Below, in pieces: positions 27,757-37,205 of a stretch of 64,000 nucleotides of DNA (the first letter of the stretch is position 1; each line of letters starts with the position of its first letter). Source of the stretch: Vibrio sonorensis (GTDB lineage Bacteria; Pseudomonadota; Gammaproteobacteria; Enterobacterales; Vibrionaceae). The position numbers were made by a program, and so were the translations under genes. Location: NCBI RefSeq assembly GCF_001854765.1, contig NZ_LJJE01000099.1, forward strand, positions 1 through 64,000, read 5' to 3'. Under the pieces are notes generated by a model. It ran no database searches, had not been told where the DNA came from, and saw only the letters and a program-made list of their open reading frames with translations.

Positions 27757-28494
27757 TTACTCCATACCTACCTGACGAAGAAACTTCTTCAGGCGAGGAT
27801 CTTGTGGATTACCAAAAATATCCTGTGGAGAACCTTGCTCCACAATGTTGCCTTCTGCCATAAAGATCACTCTATCAGCGACTTCACGAGCAAATTGCAT
27901 TTCATGAGTGACCACTAGCATCGTCTGGTGTTGAGTGGCCAGTTTTTTCATTAAACTCAGTACTTCACCGACCCATTCTGGATCAAGAGCCGAGGTAGGT
28001 TCGTCAAAAAGCAGCAGCTCTGGTTGCAAAGCCATAGCACGGCCAATGCCAACTCGTTGCTGTTGACCACCTGACAAAGCGGCAGGATAGCTATCGCCTT
28101 TCTCCCCTAGACCAATATCATCGAGGATTTGCTGAGCGCGTTTTAATGCATCTTCTTTTTTCCAGCCGCGGACCGTAACCAGACCTTCGGCGATGTTTTG
28201 TCTCGCGGTCATATGGGCAAACAGCGCGTAGTTCTGAAAGACGAATCCTGTCTTGCGGCGCAGTGCTAGCACTTCAGACTTAGTGTGGTTTTGACAATCC
28301 ACTTGGATATCATCAATCGCAATTTGGCCTTTGTCTGCTTGTTCTAGGAAATTGACACAGCGCAGCAAGGTGGATTTACCCGTTCCGCTCGAACCGATAA
28401 TAACGATGATTTCCCCTTGCTGGATCTCAAGGTCAATACCGGCCAACACTCTGGTATCACCGAACGACTTGTGAATGTTAGATAACTTAATCAT
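27757..28494 (-). CDS. Polar amino-acid ABC transporter ATP-binding protein
   Basis: The 245-residue ATPase has Walker A GSSGTGKST (near 34-42), Q-loop, signature LSGGQQQRVGIGRA (near 137-150) and Walker B LLLFDEPTSALD. It resembles the GlnQ/HisP/TcyN group. Its ATG overlaps the permease stop by four bases (ATGA type), so they are translated together. Confidence 0.94.
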   Translation of the reverse strand: MIKLSNIHKSFGDTRVLAGIDLEIQQGEIIVIIGSSGTGKSTLLRCVNFLEQADKGQIAIDDIQVDCQNHTKSEVLALRRKTGFVFQNYALFAHMTARQNIAEGLVTVRGWKKEDALKRAQQILDDIGLGEKGDSYPAALSGGQQQRVGIGRAMALQPELLLFDEPTSALDPEWVGEVLSLMKKLATQHQTMLVVTHEMQFAREVADRVIFMAEGNIVEQGSPQDIFGNPQDPRLKKFLRQVGME

Positions 28495-29162
28495 CGCGCA
28501 TACGCCTTGTTTAGTTTGGCCTCAGCCCAGATTTGAACACGGGTCAGGATAATGACTACCACCCAATAGATCAGAGCGACGGCTAAAAACGCTTCAAAGA
28601 ATCGGAAGCTAGAAGAGGCTTCCATTTGAGCCTTGGCCATGATTTCTGCAACGCCTAGGGTAAAAGCGAGTGATGTCGACTTAATCATATCGATAAAGTA
28701 GTTCATCAGTGAAGGTAAAGCGACACGAGCGGCTTGAGGCAAAATGATGCGTCGCATCGCTTGGCTTGTTGTCATGCCTACCGAAAGGCTGGCTTCCATC
28801 TGGCTGCGGTCAATACCGATAATGGCTGCTCGAATACTCTCAGCCATATAGGCGGCAAAGTGAAGTGTCAGTCCAATAACAGCGGCTGAAAAAGCATCCA
28901 GCCCGACCATAAATGGGAATACTTGTGGCAAACCGTAATATAGAAGGAAAAGTTGCACTAAAAGTGGTGTACCGCGAAAGAAGCTAATATATAGCTGACT
29001 CAGTTGATCTAACACTGGTACTTTAAACACGCGAATGTTTGCCAGTATTACCGCGAGTATGAGAGAGAAAATTAATCCCCATGTCGCCATTTCCATGGTA
29101 GTGCCCAGATACTTGAGCAGTATCGGCATTAGCCCCATCATGTAATCAAAGTCAAAACCCAT
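28491..29162 (-). CDS. Polar amino-acid ABC transporter permease
   Basis: The 223-residue permease has about five membrane helices and the EAA loop (EASLSVGMTTSQAMRRIILP near 140-159). It is HisMQ/TcyL-like. It lies between the binding protein and the ATPase in a complete three-gene importer. Confidence 0.93.
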   Translation of the reverse strand: MGFDFDYMMGLMPILLKYLGTTMEMATWGLIFSLILAVILANIRVFKVPVLDQLSQLYISFFRGTPLLVQLFLLYYGLPQVFPFMVGLDAFSAAVIGLTLHFAAYMAESIRAAIIGIDRSQMEASLSVGMTTSQAMRRIILPQAARVALPSLMNYFIDMIKSTSLAFTLGVAEIMAKAQMEASSSFRFFEAFLAVALIYWVVVIILTRVQIWAEAKLNKAYAR

Positions 29163-29185
29163 AAACTTACCTTTAAAGACGAGAA

Positions 29186-29211
29186 AAGGCGGAATACACA
29201 GATTCCACCTT
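29186..29211 (-). terminator. Intercistronic hairpin after the binding-protein gene
   Basis: Stem AAGGCGGAAT / ATTCCACCTT (one mismatch) with a six-base loop lies between the binding-protein stop and the permease start. Such partial terminators or mRNA-stabilising hairpins often keep binding protein in excess over the membrane subunits. Confidence 0.65.
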
Positions 29212-29243
29212 CTTTAAACTGTTTGGATGTGCGAACTAATTGT

Positions 29244-29990
29244 TTATTTAGTAACGTCCGCGCCAAACCATTTCTTAGAAATGTCTGCTAGTGTGCCATC
29301 TGCACGCATTGCTGCAAGTGCTTCATTGACTTCTGCTTGCAATTTTAGACCGTTTTCATTGTCTACAAATGGCCAAGCATTTTGAATCGTAGAGAAGGGT
29401 TCGCCTGCAAGTTGCAAAGGTAGACCAGTTTTCTTGATCAGTTCTAAAGCAGATAGGCGATCCATAATAAAGGCATCAGCACGACCTAGCGCGACATCGT
29501 GTTCAATACCCGTGTCGTAAGTCTTGATGTTGATCTCTTTATTTTTATCGTAATCGCGTAGCAGTTGCTCAAAGTTAGAACCTAGGTTAACTGCAACCGT
29601 TTTGCCTTTTAGATCTTCAATGCCTTTGATCTCGTCGTTGCCTTTGCGTACGGTGATCTGCGCACCGTCAACAACATATGGGTTTGCAAAAAGGTATTTG
29701 GCTTTTCGCGCTTCAGTCATAGTGATCTGGTTAGAGATAGTGTCGATACGTCCCGTTTCAAGCAGACCAAATAGGCCAGAGAAGTTTGCTGTTACGTACT
29801 CAACTTTGTAATCGTTGCGCTTGCCAATTTCGTCCCACAGGTCTACTTCGAAGCCTTGAAGCTTGTCTTGTTCAACAAAAGTGAACGGGAAGTAGCGTCC
29901 AGACATACCTACTTTTACTTCAGTAGCGGCTTGAACAGTGGCAGCAGATAGAGCGATAACTGCAATTGCAGCTTTAATCCAGTTTTTCAT
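29244..29990 (-). CDS. Amino-acid (cystine-type) ABC transporter binding protein
   Basis: Starting at 29990 (GGAG 8 bp upstream) gives 248 residues with a signal peptide (MKNWIKAAIAVIALS, cleavage after VQA near 21). The mature protein has GFEVDLWDEIGKR, the INQVT-like SNQITMT, DRLSALELIKKTGL and the C-terminal WFGADVTK shared with cystine-binding TcyJ/FliY. I infer cystine or another polar amino acid. Divergent from dnaA. Confidence 0.88.
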   Translation of the reverse strand: MKNWIKAAIAVIALSAATVQAATEVKVGMSGRYFPFTFVEQDKLQGFEVDLWDEIGKRNDYKVEYVTANFSGLFGLLETGRIDTISNQITMTEARKAKYLFANPYVVDGAQITVRKGNDEIKGIEDLKGKTVAVNLGSNFEQLLRDYDKNKEINIKTYDTGIEHDVALGRADAFIMDRLSALELIKKTGLPLQLAGEPFSTIQNAWPFVDNENGLKLQAEVNEALAAMRADGTLADISKKWFGADVTK

Positions 29991-30041
29991 AGTGCAACTC
30001 CGTATAATTATGGATGCAAATACTACTGTTAAAATACTCAA

Positions 30042-30352
30042 TAATATAAATAACCAGAAGCAATAAAATAGAGCACTTAGCTATAAGTTGTATTTGATCG
30101 ATTCACTTGTAATGAAAAAACTTAACCCACAGACTTATCACCAACACAAAGATCTTGCCCAAAACAGACAAATGTGGATCAAAGTGTGAGTAAAAACGGG
30201 GCTGTTTGTGGGGATCTTAGCAATAACATCGGAAAAATTGTGAATAACTTAGATCTTATTCACTGGATCTTCGATCAATTGCTGGCGATCTTGGTTATCA
30301 ACAGGTAAAATTACCAATCTTTTCAGATAAATTAATTAAGAGTGAGGGCACC
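30042..30352. promoter_or_regulatory. dnaA regulatory region: DnaA-box-like sites and clustered GATC
   Basis: Between the ABC operon and dnaA lie DnaA-box-like nonamers: TTATCAACA (30295-30303), TGTGAATAA (30239-30247), TGTGGATCA (30173-30181) and TTATCACCA (30135-30143). There are also seven GATC sites between 30150 and 30290. This fits autoregulation by DnaA and sequestration by SeqA as in E. coli. I could not single out a convincing -35/-10 pair. Confidence 0.7.
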
Positions 30353-31756
30353 GTGTCATCTTCGCTTTGGTTGCAGTGTATGCAACGGCTCCAGGAAGAG
30401 TTACCAGCTACAGAGTTCAGTATGTGGGTTCGACCACTACAAGCAGAGCTCAATGACAATACTCTCACTTTATTTGCTCCAAACCGATTTGTATTGGATT
30501 GGGTTCGCGACAAATACCTCAACAGCATCAATCGTCTGCTTCAAGAATATTGTGGGAATGACATTCCCAGCTTGAGGTTTGAAGTCGGCAGTCGACCTGT
30601 TGCGGCACCTAAGCCTGAACCGACACGCACTCAGGCTGATGTTGCGGCAGAATCTTCTGCGCCAGCACAATTACAAGCTCGCAAACCCGTTCACAAAACT
30701 TGGGACGATGATGCGCCAGCCGCTGATATTAATCACCGTTCCAACGTTAACCCTAAACACAAGTTCAATAATTTTGTTGAAGGTAAATCAAACCAGTTGG
30801 GTTTAGCCGCTGCTCGTCAGGTGTCTGATAACCCTGGTGCTGCCTACAACCCGTTGTTTTTATACGGTGGGACTGGCTTAGGTAAGACTCACCTTTTACA
30901 CGCTGTTGGCAATGCTATCGTCGACAATAAGCCAAATGCCAAAGTTGTGTATATGCACTCTGAGCGCTTTGTACAAGATATGGTTAAAGCGTTGCAAAAC
31001 AACGCGATTGAAGAGTTTAAACGCTACTATCGCAGCGTAGATGCATTGCTTATCGATGACATTCAATTTTTCGCTAACAAAGAACGTTCACAAGAAGAGT
31101 TCTTCCACACGTTCAATGCACTGTTAGAAGGCAATCAGCAGATCATACTGACATCCGATCGCTATCCAAAGGAGATCAGCGGTGTGGAAGATCGTCTTAA
31201 ATCTCGATTTGGTTGGGGACTGACAGTCGCCATAGAACCGCCTGAGTTAGAGACTCGCGTTGCGATCTTGATGAAAAAGGCGGAAGACCATCAGATTCAC
31301 TTAGCCGATGAAGTGGCTTTCTTTATTGCGAAGCGACTTCGATCTAATGTGCGTGAGCTTGAAGGTGCTTTAAACCGAGTGATTGCTAACGCCAATTTTA
31401 CAGGTCGTCCTATTACCATCGATTTTGTACGTGAAGCGCTAAGAGATTTACTCGCGCTTCAAGAGAAGTTGGTCACGATAGACAATATTCAAAAAACCGT
31501 GGCTGAATACTACAAAATTAAAGTCGCTGACCTACTTTCTAAACGCCGCTCTCGTTCGGTTGCAAGACCAAGACAGTTGGCGATGGCCCTCGCCAAAGAG
31601 CTGACTAACCACAGCTTGCCTGAAATAGGTGATGCATTTGGTGGTCGAGACCATACGACAGTTTTACACGCGTGCCGAAAAATCGAGCAACTGCGTGAAG
31701 AAAGCCACGATATAAAAGAAGATTATTCAAACCTTATCCGCACCTTGTCTTCTTAA
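30353..31756 (+). CDS. dnaA: Chromosomal replication initiator DnaA
   Basis: The 467-residue protein starts at GTG behind GAGG. Domain I binds DnaB/DiaA (SSLWLQCMQRLQEELP), a Pro/Ala-rich linker follows, then the AAA+ domain (Walker A GGTGLGKTHLL, Walker B LLIDDIQFF) and the C-terminal DNA-binding helix-turn-helix with GGRDHTTVLHAC. It binds and melts oriC at 22861-23140. First gene of dnaA-dnaN-recF-gyrB. Confidence 0.98.
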   Translation: MSSSLWLQCMQRLQEELPATEFSMWVRPLQAELNDNTLTLFAPNRFVLDWVRDKYLNSINRLLQEYCGNDIPSLRFEVGSRPVAAPKPEPTRTQADVAAESSAPAQLQARKPVHKTWDDDAPAADINHRSNVNPKHKFNNFVEGKSNQLGLAAARQVSDNPGAAYNPLFLYGGTGLGKTHLLHAVGNAIVDNKPNAKVVYMHSERFVQDMVKALQNNAIEEFKRYYRSVDALLIDDIQFFANKERSQEEFFHTFNALLEGNQQIILTSDRYPKEISGVEDRLKSRFGWGLTVAIEPPELETRVAILMKKAEDHQIHLADEVAFFIAKRLRSNVRELEGALNRVIANANFTGRPITIDFVREALRDLLALQEKLVTIDNIQKTVAEYYKIKVADLLSKRRSRSVARPRQLAMALAKELTNHSLPEIGDAFGGRDHTTVLHACRKIEQLREESHDIKEDYSNLIRTLSS

Positions 31757-31820
31757 TTGAAGTAAAGCCAGCTATGCTGCTGGTGAGAATAACAAAAGCG
31801 GACTTCGTACAGAGTTGACT

Positions 31821-32921
31821 ATGAAATTTACCATTGCGCGTAACCATCTACTCAAGCCTCTACAGCAAGTATCTGGAGCCCTAGGGGGGCGACCGACGCT
31901 GCCTATTTTGGGGAACTTGCTAATCAAAGTTGAAGAGGGGCAATTGTCTCTTACGGCCACCGACCTAGAAGTTGAGTTGATCAGTAGTGTTCAACTAGAA
32001 GGTGATTTTGAGGCGGGCAACATAACGGTTCCGTCACGCAAGTTTTTAGATATTTGTCGTGGACTGCCAGACGAAGCAATCATCACTTTTGTTTTGGAAG
32101 GTGATCGAGTTCAGGTGCGCTCTGGTCGCAGCCGTTTCTCGCTATCTACCTTACCTGCCAACGATTTTCCAAACATCGAAGATTGGCAAAGCGAAGTTAA
32201 TATCGAGCTTACTCAAGGTGAGTTACGCGGATTGATCGAGAAAACACAGTTCTCTATGGCTAACCAAGACGTGCGTTACTACCTCAATGGTATGCTGTTT
32301 GAGATTGAGTCAACCACATTGCGCAGTGTGGCGACTGACGGGCACAGAATGGCGGTTGCACAAACGCAATTGGGAGCTGAATTTGCTAAGCAACAGATTA
32401 TAGTTCCTCGCAAAGGTGTGCTTGAGCTTGTCAAACTGCTCGATGCGCCAGAAGACAGCGTTGTTCTACAGATAGGTAGCTCTAATGTGCGCGCGCAGGT
32501 CAATAACTTTATCTTTACCTCTAAGTTAGTGGACGGTCGCTTCCCAGATTATCGTCGCGTGCTGCCACAAAGCACAAATAAGACTTTGATGGCGAGTTGT
32601 GATGAACTGCGTCAGGCGTTTTCAAGAGCCGCTATATTGTCGAATGAAAAATTCCGTGGCGTTCGAGTCAATCTTGATGATAGTGAAATGCGTATCACGG
32701 CGAACAACCCTGAACAGGAAGAAGCGGAAGAAACCTTAGACGTTGCGTTTGAAGGTGACGCTATCGAGATAGGCTTTAACGTGAGTTATGTGCTCGATGT
32801 ACTGAATACATTGCGTTGCGAACAAGTGCGGATCTCTATGACCGATGCAAACGCGAGTACACTGATCGAAAATGGCGCCGATGACAGTGCCATGTATGTC
32901 GTTATGCCTATCCGCCTTTAA
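31821..32921 (+). CDS. dnaN: DNA polymerase III beta sliding clamp
   Basis: The ATG at 31821 gives 366 residues (MKFTIARNHLLKPLQQVSG), the family length; an in-frame TTG two codons earlier is not needed. It has three repeated clamp folds and ends MYVVMPIRL, the usual C-terminus. The ring tethers polymerase III to DNA. Confidence 0.98.
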   Translation: MKFTIARNHLLKPLQQVSGALGGRPTLPILGNLLIKVEEGQLSLTATDLEVELISSVQLEGDFEAGNITVPSRKFLDICRGLPDEAIITFVLEGDRVQVRSGRSRFSLSTLPANDFPNIEDWQSEVNIELTQGELRGLIEKTQFSMANQDVRYYLNGMLFEIESTTLRSVATDGHRMAVAQTQLGAEFAKQQIIVPRKGVLELVKLLDAPEDSVVLQIGSSNVRAQVNNFIFTSKLVDGRFPDYRRVLPQSTNKTLMASCDELRQAFSRAAILSNEKFRGVRVNLDDSEMRITANNPEQEEAEETLDVAFEGDAIEIGFNVSYVLDVLNTLRCEQVRISMTDANASTLIENGADDSAMYVVMPIRL

Positions 32922-32932
32922 TAAGTGAATGA

Positions 32933-34012
32933 ATGCCTCTCACCAGACTTATTATTCAGCAATTTAGGAACATTGAAGCCTGTGATATAGAACTGTCATC
33001 AGGCTTTAATTTTCTTGTTGGTGTCAACGGTAGCGGGAAAACCAGCGTTTTAGAAGCGATTTACTTGTTGGGCCACGGTCGGTCCTTTAAGAGTACTTTG
33101 ACTGGTAGAGTGATAAAAAACGAGCGTGATCAGCTGTTTGTACATGGCCGTTTTTTGAACTCGGATCAATTTGAGCTACCAATTGGTATTAATAAGCAGC
33201 GCGATGGCTCAACAGAGGTTAAAATAGGCGGTCAGTCTGGACAAAAGCTGGCCCAACTTGCACAAGTTCTACCGTTGCAACTTATTCACCCAGAAGGGTT
33301 TGAGTTGTTAACGGATGGTCCGAAACACCGCCGAGCGTTTATCGATTGGGGAGTGTTTCACACCGAAAGCGCTTTTTATGATGCATGGGGTCGATTTAAG
33401 CGCTTAAACAAGCAACGCAATGCGCTGCTTAAAACGGCGACCAGCTATCGAGAGCTTAGTTATTGGGACCAAGAGATGGCTCGTTTAGCTGAGCAGATTA
33501 GCCTCTGGCGCAGTGAGTATGTGGCTCAAATGTCACAGCAAGCTGAACAGATATGTCGAGAGTTTTTGCCAGAGTTTGATATTAAGTTGCAGTATTATCG
33601 AGGGTGGGACAAAGAAACGCCTTACCAAGAGATACTAGCAAGCAACTTTGAGCGCGATCAGTCCCTTGGGTATACCGTAAGTGGACCAAATAAAGCAGAT
33701 TTACGCATCAAGGTGAGTAATACGCCAGTAGAAGATGTATTATCTCGTGGGCAGCTCAAATTAATGGTATGTGCGTTAAGGCTTGCACAAGGCCAGCACT
33801 TAACCAGTAAAACTGGAAAGCAGTGTATCTACTTGATAGATGACTTTGCTTCTGAATTAGATAGCCAACGTCGACAGCGCTTAGCGGACTGTTTAAAAGC
33901 GACGGGGGCTCAAGTTTTCGTAAGCTCTATCACTGAAAGTCAGATTGCAGATATGCGAGAAGACAACGGCAAGGTGTTCCATGTGGAACAGGGCCAGATA
34001 GAGCCAATATAA
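32933..34012 (+). CDS. recF: DNA replication and repair protein RecF
   Basis: The 359-residue SMC-like ATPase has Walker A GVNGSGKTS (near 29-37), signature LSRGQLKLMVCALRLAQ and Walker B IYLIDDFASELD. It loads RecA at gapped DNA in recFOR repair. It is 11 bp behind dnaN and 17 bp before gyrB. Confidence 0.98.
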   Translation: MPLTRLIIQQFRNIEACDIELSSGFNFLVGVNGSGKTSVLEAIYLLGHGRSFKSTLTGRVIKNERDQLFVHGRFLNSDQFELPIGINKQRDGSTEVKIGGQSGQKLAQLAQVLPLQLIHPEGFELLTDGPKHRRAFIDWGVFHTESAFYDAWGRFKRLNKQRNALLKTATSYRELSYWDQEMARLAEQISLWRSEYVAQMSQQAEQICREFLPEFDIKLQYYRGWDKETPYQEILASNFERDQSLGYTVSGPNKADLRIKVSNTPVEDVLSRGQLKLMVCALRLAQGQHLTSKTGKQCIYLIDDFASELDSQRRQRLADCLKATGAQVFVSSITESQIADMREDNGKVFHVEQGQIEPI

Positions 34013-34029
34013 ATAGTGGAAGATAACTC

Positions 34030-36446
34030 ATGTCTGAAAATTACGATTCATCGAGTATTAAAGTACTAAAGGGTCTGGATGCGGTTCGCAAGCGTCCAGG
34101 GATGTACATCGGCGACACCGATGATGGTACCGGCCTACACCACATGGTCTTCGAGGTGGTGGATAACTCTATTGATGAAGCGTTGGCAGGTCACTGTCAA
34201 GACATTGTAGTCACGATTCATGAAGATAACTCGGTTTCGGTCAGTGATGACGGCCGTGGTATTCCTACAGAAATGCACCCAGAAGAGAACGTTTCTGCGG
34301 CAGAAGTTATCATGACAGTACTTCACGCTGGTGGTAAGTTTGATGATAACTCGTACAAGGTTTCTGGCGGCCTGCACGGTGTAGGTGTTTCTGTAGTAAA
34401 CGCGCTTTCAGAGAAAGTAGAGCTAACGATTCATCGCGGCGGTTCGATCCACACACAAACCTACCACCACGGTGAGCCACAAGCACCGCTGGCAGTTGTG
34501 GGCGAAACGGAAGCAACAGGAACAAAAATTCGCTTCTGGCCAAGCATGAAACGTTCTCCCTTACTGAGTTTCACTACGACATTTTAGCTAAGCGTCTACG
34601 TGAGCTGTCATTCTTGAACTCTGGTGTATCGATCAAGCTGCTGGACGAGCGTGAAGAAGACAAGCAAGACCACTTTATGTATGAAGGTGGTATTCAAGCG
34701 TTTGTTGAACACCTGAACACCAACAAAACGCCAATTCACGAGAAAGTTTTCCACTTTAACTCAGAACGCGAAGACGGTATTTCTGTTGAAGTGTCTATGC
34801 AGTGGAATGACGGCTTCCAAGAGAACATTTACTGTTTTACCAACAACATCCCTCAACGAGATGGTGGTACTCACTTAGCAGGCTTCCGTGCAGCGCTGAC
34901 GCGTACGCTTAACAGCTTTATGGATAAGGAAGGCTTCTCTAAAAAGGCCAAAGCGGCCACCTCTGGTGATGATGCTCGTGAAGGCCTAACTGCGGTTGTT
35001 TCCGTTAAAGTTCCAGATCCAAAATTCTCAAGCCAAACTAAAGACAAGTTGGTTTCTTCTGAAGTGAAGTCAGCGGTTGAATCCGCAATGGGTGAGAAAC
35101 TGTCGGAGTTCTTGGTTGAAAACCCGAATGAAGCGAAAACGGTTTGTACCAAAATTATCGATGCAGCCCGTGCTCGTGAAGCGGCTCGTAAAGCTCGTGA
35201 AATGACTCGCCGCAAAGGTGCGCTCGATTTAGCAGGTCTACCAGGTAAACTGGCTGACTGTCAGGAGAAAGACCCAGCGCTTTCCGAACTTTACATAGTG
35301 GAGGGTGACTCTGCGGGTGGTAGTGCTAAGCAGGGTCGTAACCGTAAGAATCAGGCGATTCTTCCGCTAAAAGGTAAAATCCTCAACGTAGAGAAAGCGC
35401 GTTTTGATAAAATGCTCTCTTCTCAAGAGGTAGCAACGCTGATCACTGCACTAGGTTGTGGTATCGGCCGCGATGAGTACAACCCAGATAAACTGCGTTA
35501 CCACAATATCATCATCATGACCGATGCGGACGTGGATGGTTCTCACATTCGTACTCTGTTGCTGACCTTCTTCTATCGTCAAATGCCTGAGCTTATCGAG
35601 CGTGGTTATGTATACATTGCTCAGCCGCCACTGTACAAAGTGAAAAAAGGCAAACAAGAGCAGTATATTAAAGATGAAGATGCAATGAACCAGTATCAGG
35701 TTTCTCTTGCTCTTGATAATGCGGCACTTTACGTTAACCCAGAAGCACCAGCGTTAAGCGGCGAAGCATTAGAGCATCTTGTACAACAGTACAATGCTGG
35801 TATGAAGCTGGTAGAGCGTATGAGCCGCCGTTATCCGCGAGCTCTAATTCACGAGTTGGTGTACACGCCGCGTCTAACGGCGGAGCAGTGCCACGATCAA
35901 GCAGCGGTAGATGTTTGGACCAAACAATTGGTTGAGCAGCTCAATGCCAAAGAGGTAGGTGCAAGCCAATACAGCTATGAGGTAGAACAGCACGCTGAGC
36001 TGGGTGTTAATCTACCTAAGATCATCGTGCGTACTCACGGTGTGACTCATGAGCATGTTCTCAGTGTCGATCTGTTGAACTCAAAAGAGTACAACAAGCT
36101 AGCAACGCTTTCTGAAGCGCTGAACGGTTTGATTGAAGAGGGTGCTTACGTTCAACGTGGTGAGCGTACTTTGGCGGTAACGAACTTCGTGGATGCTTTG
36201 AACTGGCTAGTTAAAGAGTCACGTCGTGGTCTAAGTCTACAACGATACAAAGGTCTGGGTGAGATGAACCCAGATCAGCTTTGGGAAACCACAATGGATC
36301 CAGATACACGCCGAATGATGCAAGTAACCATCGAAGATGCGGTTGGTGCTGATCAGTTGTTTACTACGTTGATGGGTGACCAAGTTGAACCTCGCCGTAA
36401 CTTTATTGAAGAAAACGCACTGAAGGTAGCTAACTTAGACGTATAG
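34030..36446 (+). CDS. gyrB: DNA gyrase subunit B (one-base frameshift)
   Basis: Two frames (34030-34587 and onward to 36446) join if one base is restored at 34543-34547, where the first frame leaves family sequence after KIRFWPS; the continuation is ETFSLTEFHYDILAKRLREL. The result is 805 residues, the usual Vibrio length. It has the GHKL ATPase (EVVDNSIDEA, DDGRGIP, GGLHGVGVSVVNAL) and the TOPRIM domain (EGDSAGGSAKQ, DADVDGSHI). Gyrase is essential, so a real frameshift is improbable. Confidence 0.93.
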
Positions 36447-36465
36447 TTTTCAATGTCTTATGTAA

Positions 36466-36498
36466 AACGCCGCACTACACTGCGGCGTTTTTTTTACC
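36466..36498 (+). terminator. Terminator of the dnaA-dnaN-recF-gyrB operon
   Basis: Stem AAACGCCGCA (36466-36475) / TGCGGCGTTT (36482-36491) with a six-base loop is followed by a long T run. It lies 20 bp after gyrB. Confidence 0.9.
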
Positions 36499-36515
36499 TT
36501 TTTTATTTATATGCC

Positions 36516-36542
36516 TTGAAACGCTAATTCGCCACCCCTATA
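36516..36542 (+). promoter_or_regulatory. Sigma-32 (RpoH) heat-shock promoter of the Hsp20 gene
   Basis: A perfect -35 CTTGAAA (36516-36522), 13-bp spacer and -10 CCCCTAT (36536-36542) match the sigma-32 consensus CTTGAAA-N13-15-CCCCATnT. It gives a leader of about 180 nt. Confidence 0.82.
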
Positions 36543-36700
36543 TCTTTTTATGAAGAGACGCCTTATTGGGTCTTGGAAACGGCTGAACTGACTTCGCTCA
36601 AGAGAGGAAGCACAGACGGCACTATAAATTGAATGTCTTCCCCTTATGTTTGTGAAGAAATAAGTGGTAGAGTGCTGATACCGACCATTGCCGGGATCAG

Positions 36701-36724
36701 ACTATTGCTTATCTAGAGGATAGT
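36701..36724 (+). promoter_or_regulatory. ROSE-type RNA thermometer hairpin
   Basis: ACTA (36701-36704) pairs with TAGT (36721-36724) and the ROSE motif TTGCT (36705-36709) faces the Shine-Dalgarno AGGA (36717-36720), with the G of TTGCT bulged as in known ROSE elements. The ATG follows at 36728. A second hairpin (TGAT-CCG / CGG-ATCA, about 36676-36699) lies upstream. Warming would melt the hairpin and free the ribosome site. Confidence 0.78.
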
Positions 36725-36727
36725 ATT

Positions 36728-37165
36728 ATGCGTAATGTAGATTTCTCACCTTTATACCGTAACGCCATTGGTTTTGACCGTCTATTTAACCTGATGGAAA
36801 CCAGTGCGGGAAAAAATGCTTCAGCGGGATACCCCCCTTACAACATCGAACAAAAAGATGAAAACAGCTTCCGTATTACTATGGCGGTAGCGGGCTTTGC
36901 CGAAGACCAGCTCGATCTTACTCAAAAAGAGAATCTGCTGATTGTTCGAGGCGAGCGAAAAGCTGAAGAAGGCAAAAACTACGTTTATCAAGGTATTGCA
37001 GAGCGTGATTTTGAACGCAAGTTCCAACTGGCGGACTATGTAAAAGTTGTCGGTGCTGAGATGGAAAATGGCTTGCTACACGTAGACTTGGTTCGCGAAA
37101 TACCAGAAGCTATGCAGCCGAGGAAAATTGCCATTAACGGTAAACACTTAATTGAAAACGAGTAA
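36728..37165 (+). CDS. ibpA: Small heat-shock protein (Hsp20/IbpA family)
   Basis: The 145-residue protein starts MRNVDFSPLYRNAIGFDRLF, the IbpA N-terminus. It has the alpha-crystallin core (YNIEQKDENSFRITMAVAGF near 38-57; ENGLLHVDL near 118-126) and a C-terminal I-x-I-like anchor. It holds unfolding proteins for refolding by ClpB/DnaK. Controlled by a sigma-32 promoter and an RNA thermometer. Confidence 0.94.
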   Translation: MRNVDFSPLYRNAIGFDRLFNLMETSAGKNASAGYPPYNIEQKDENSFRITMAVAGFAEDQLDLTQKENLLIVRGERKAEEGKNYVYQGIAERDFERKFQLADYVKVVGAEMENGLLHVDLVREIPEAMQPRKIAINGKHLIENE

Positions 37166-37205
37166 ATCCCCATAAAGAGAATGAGCGCCTAAGGCGCTCA
37201 TTTTT

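Noticed and set aside
34030..36446. gyrB as a pseudogene or two separate genes
   Set aside because: One missing base explains the break, the restored length is 805 residues and gyrase is essential.
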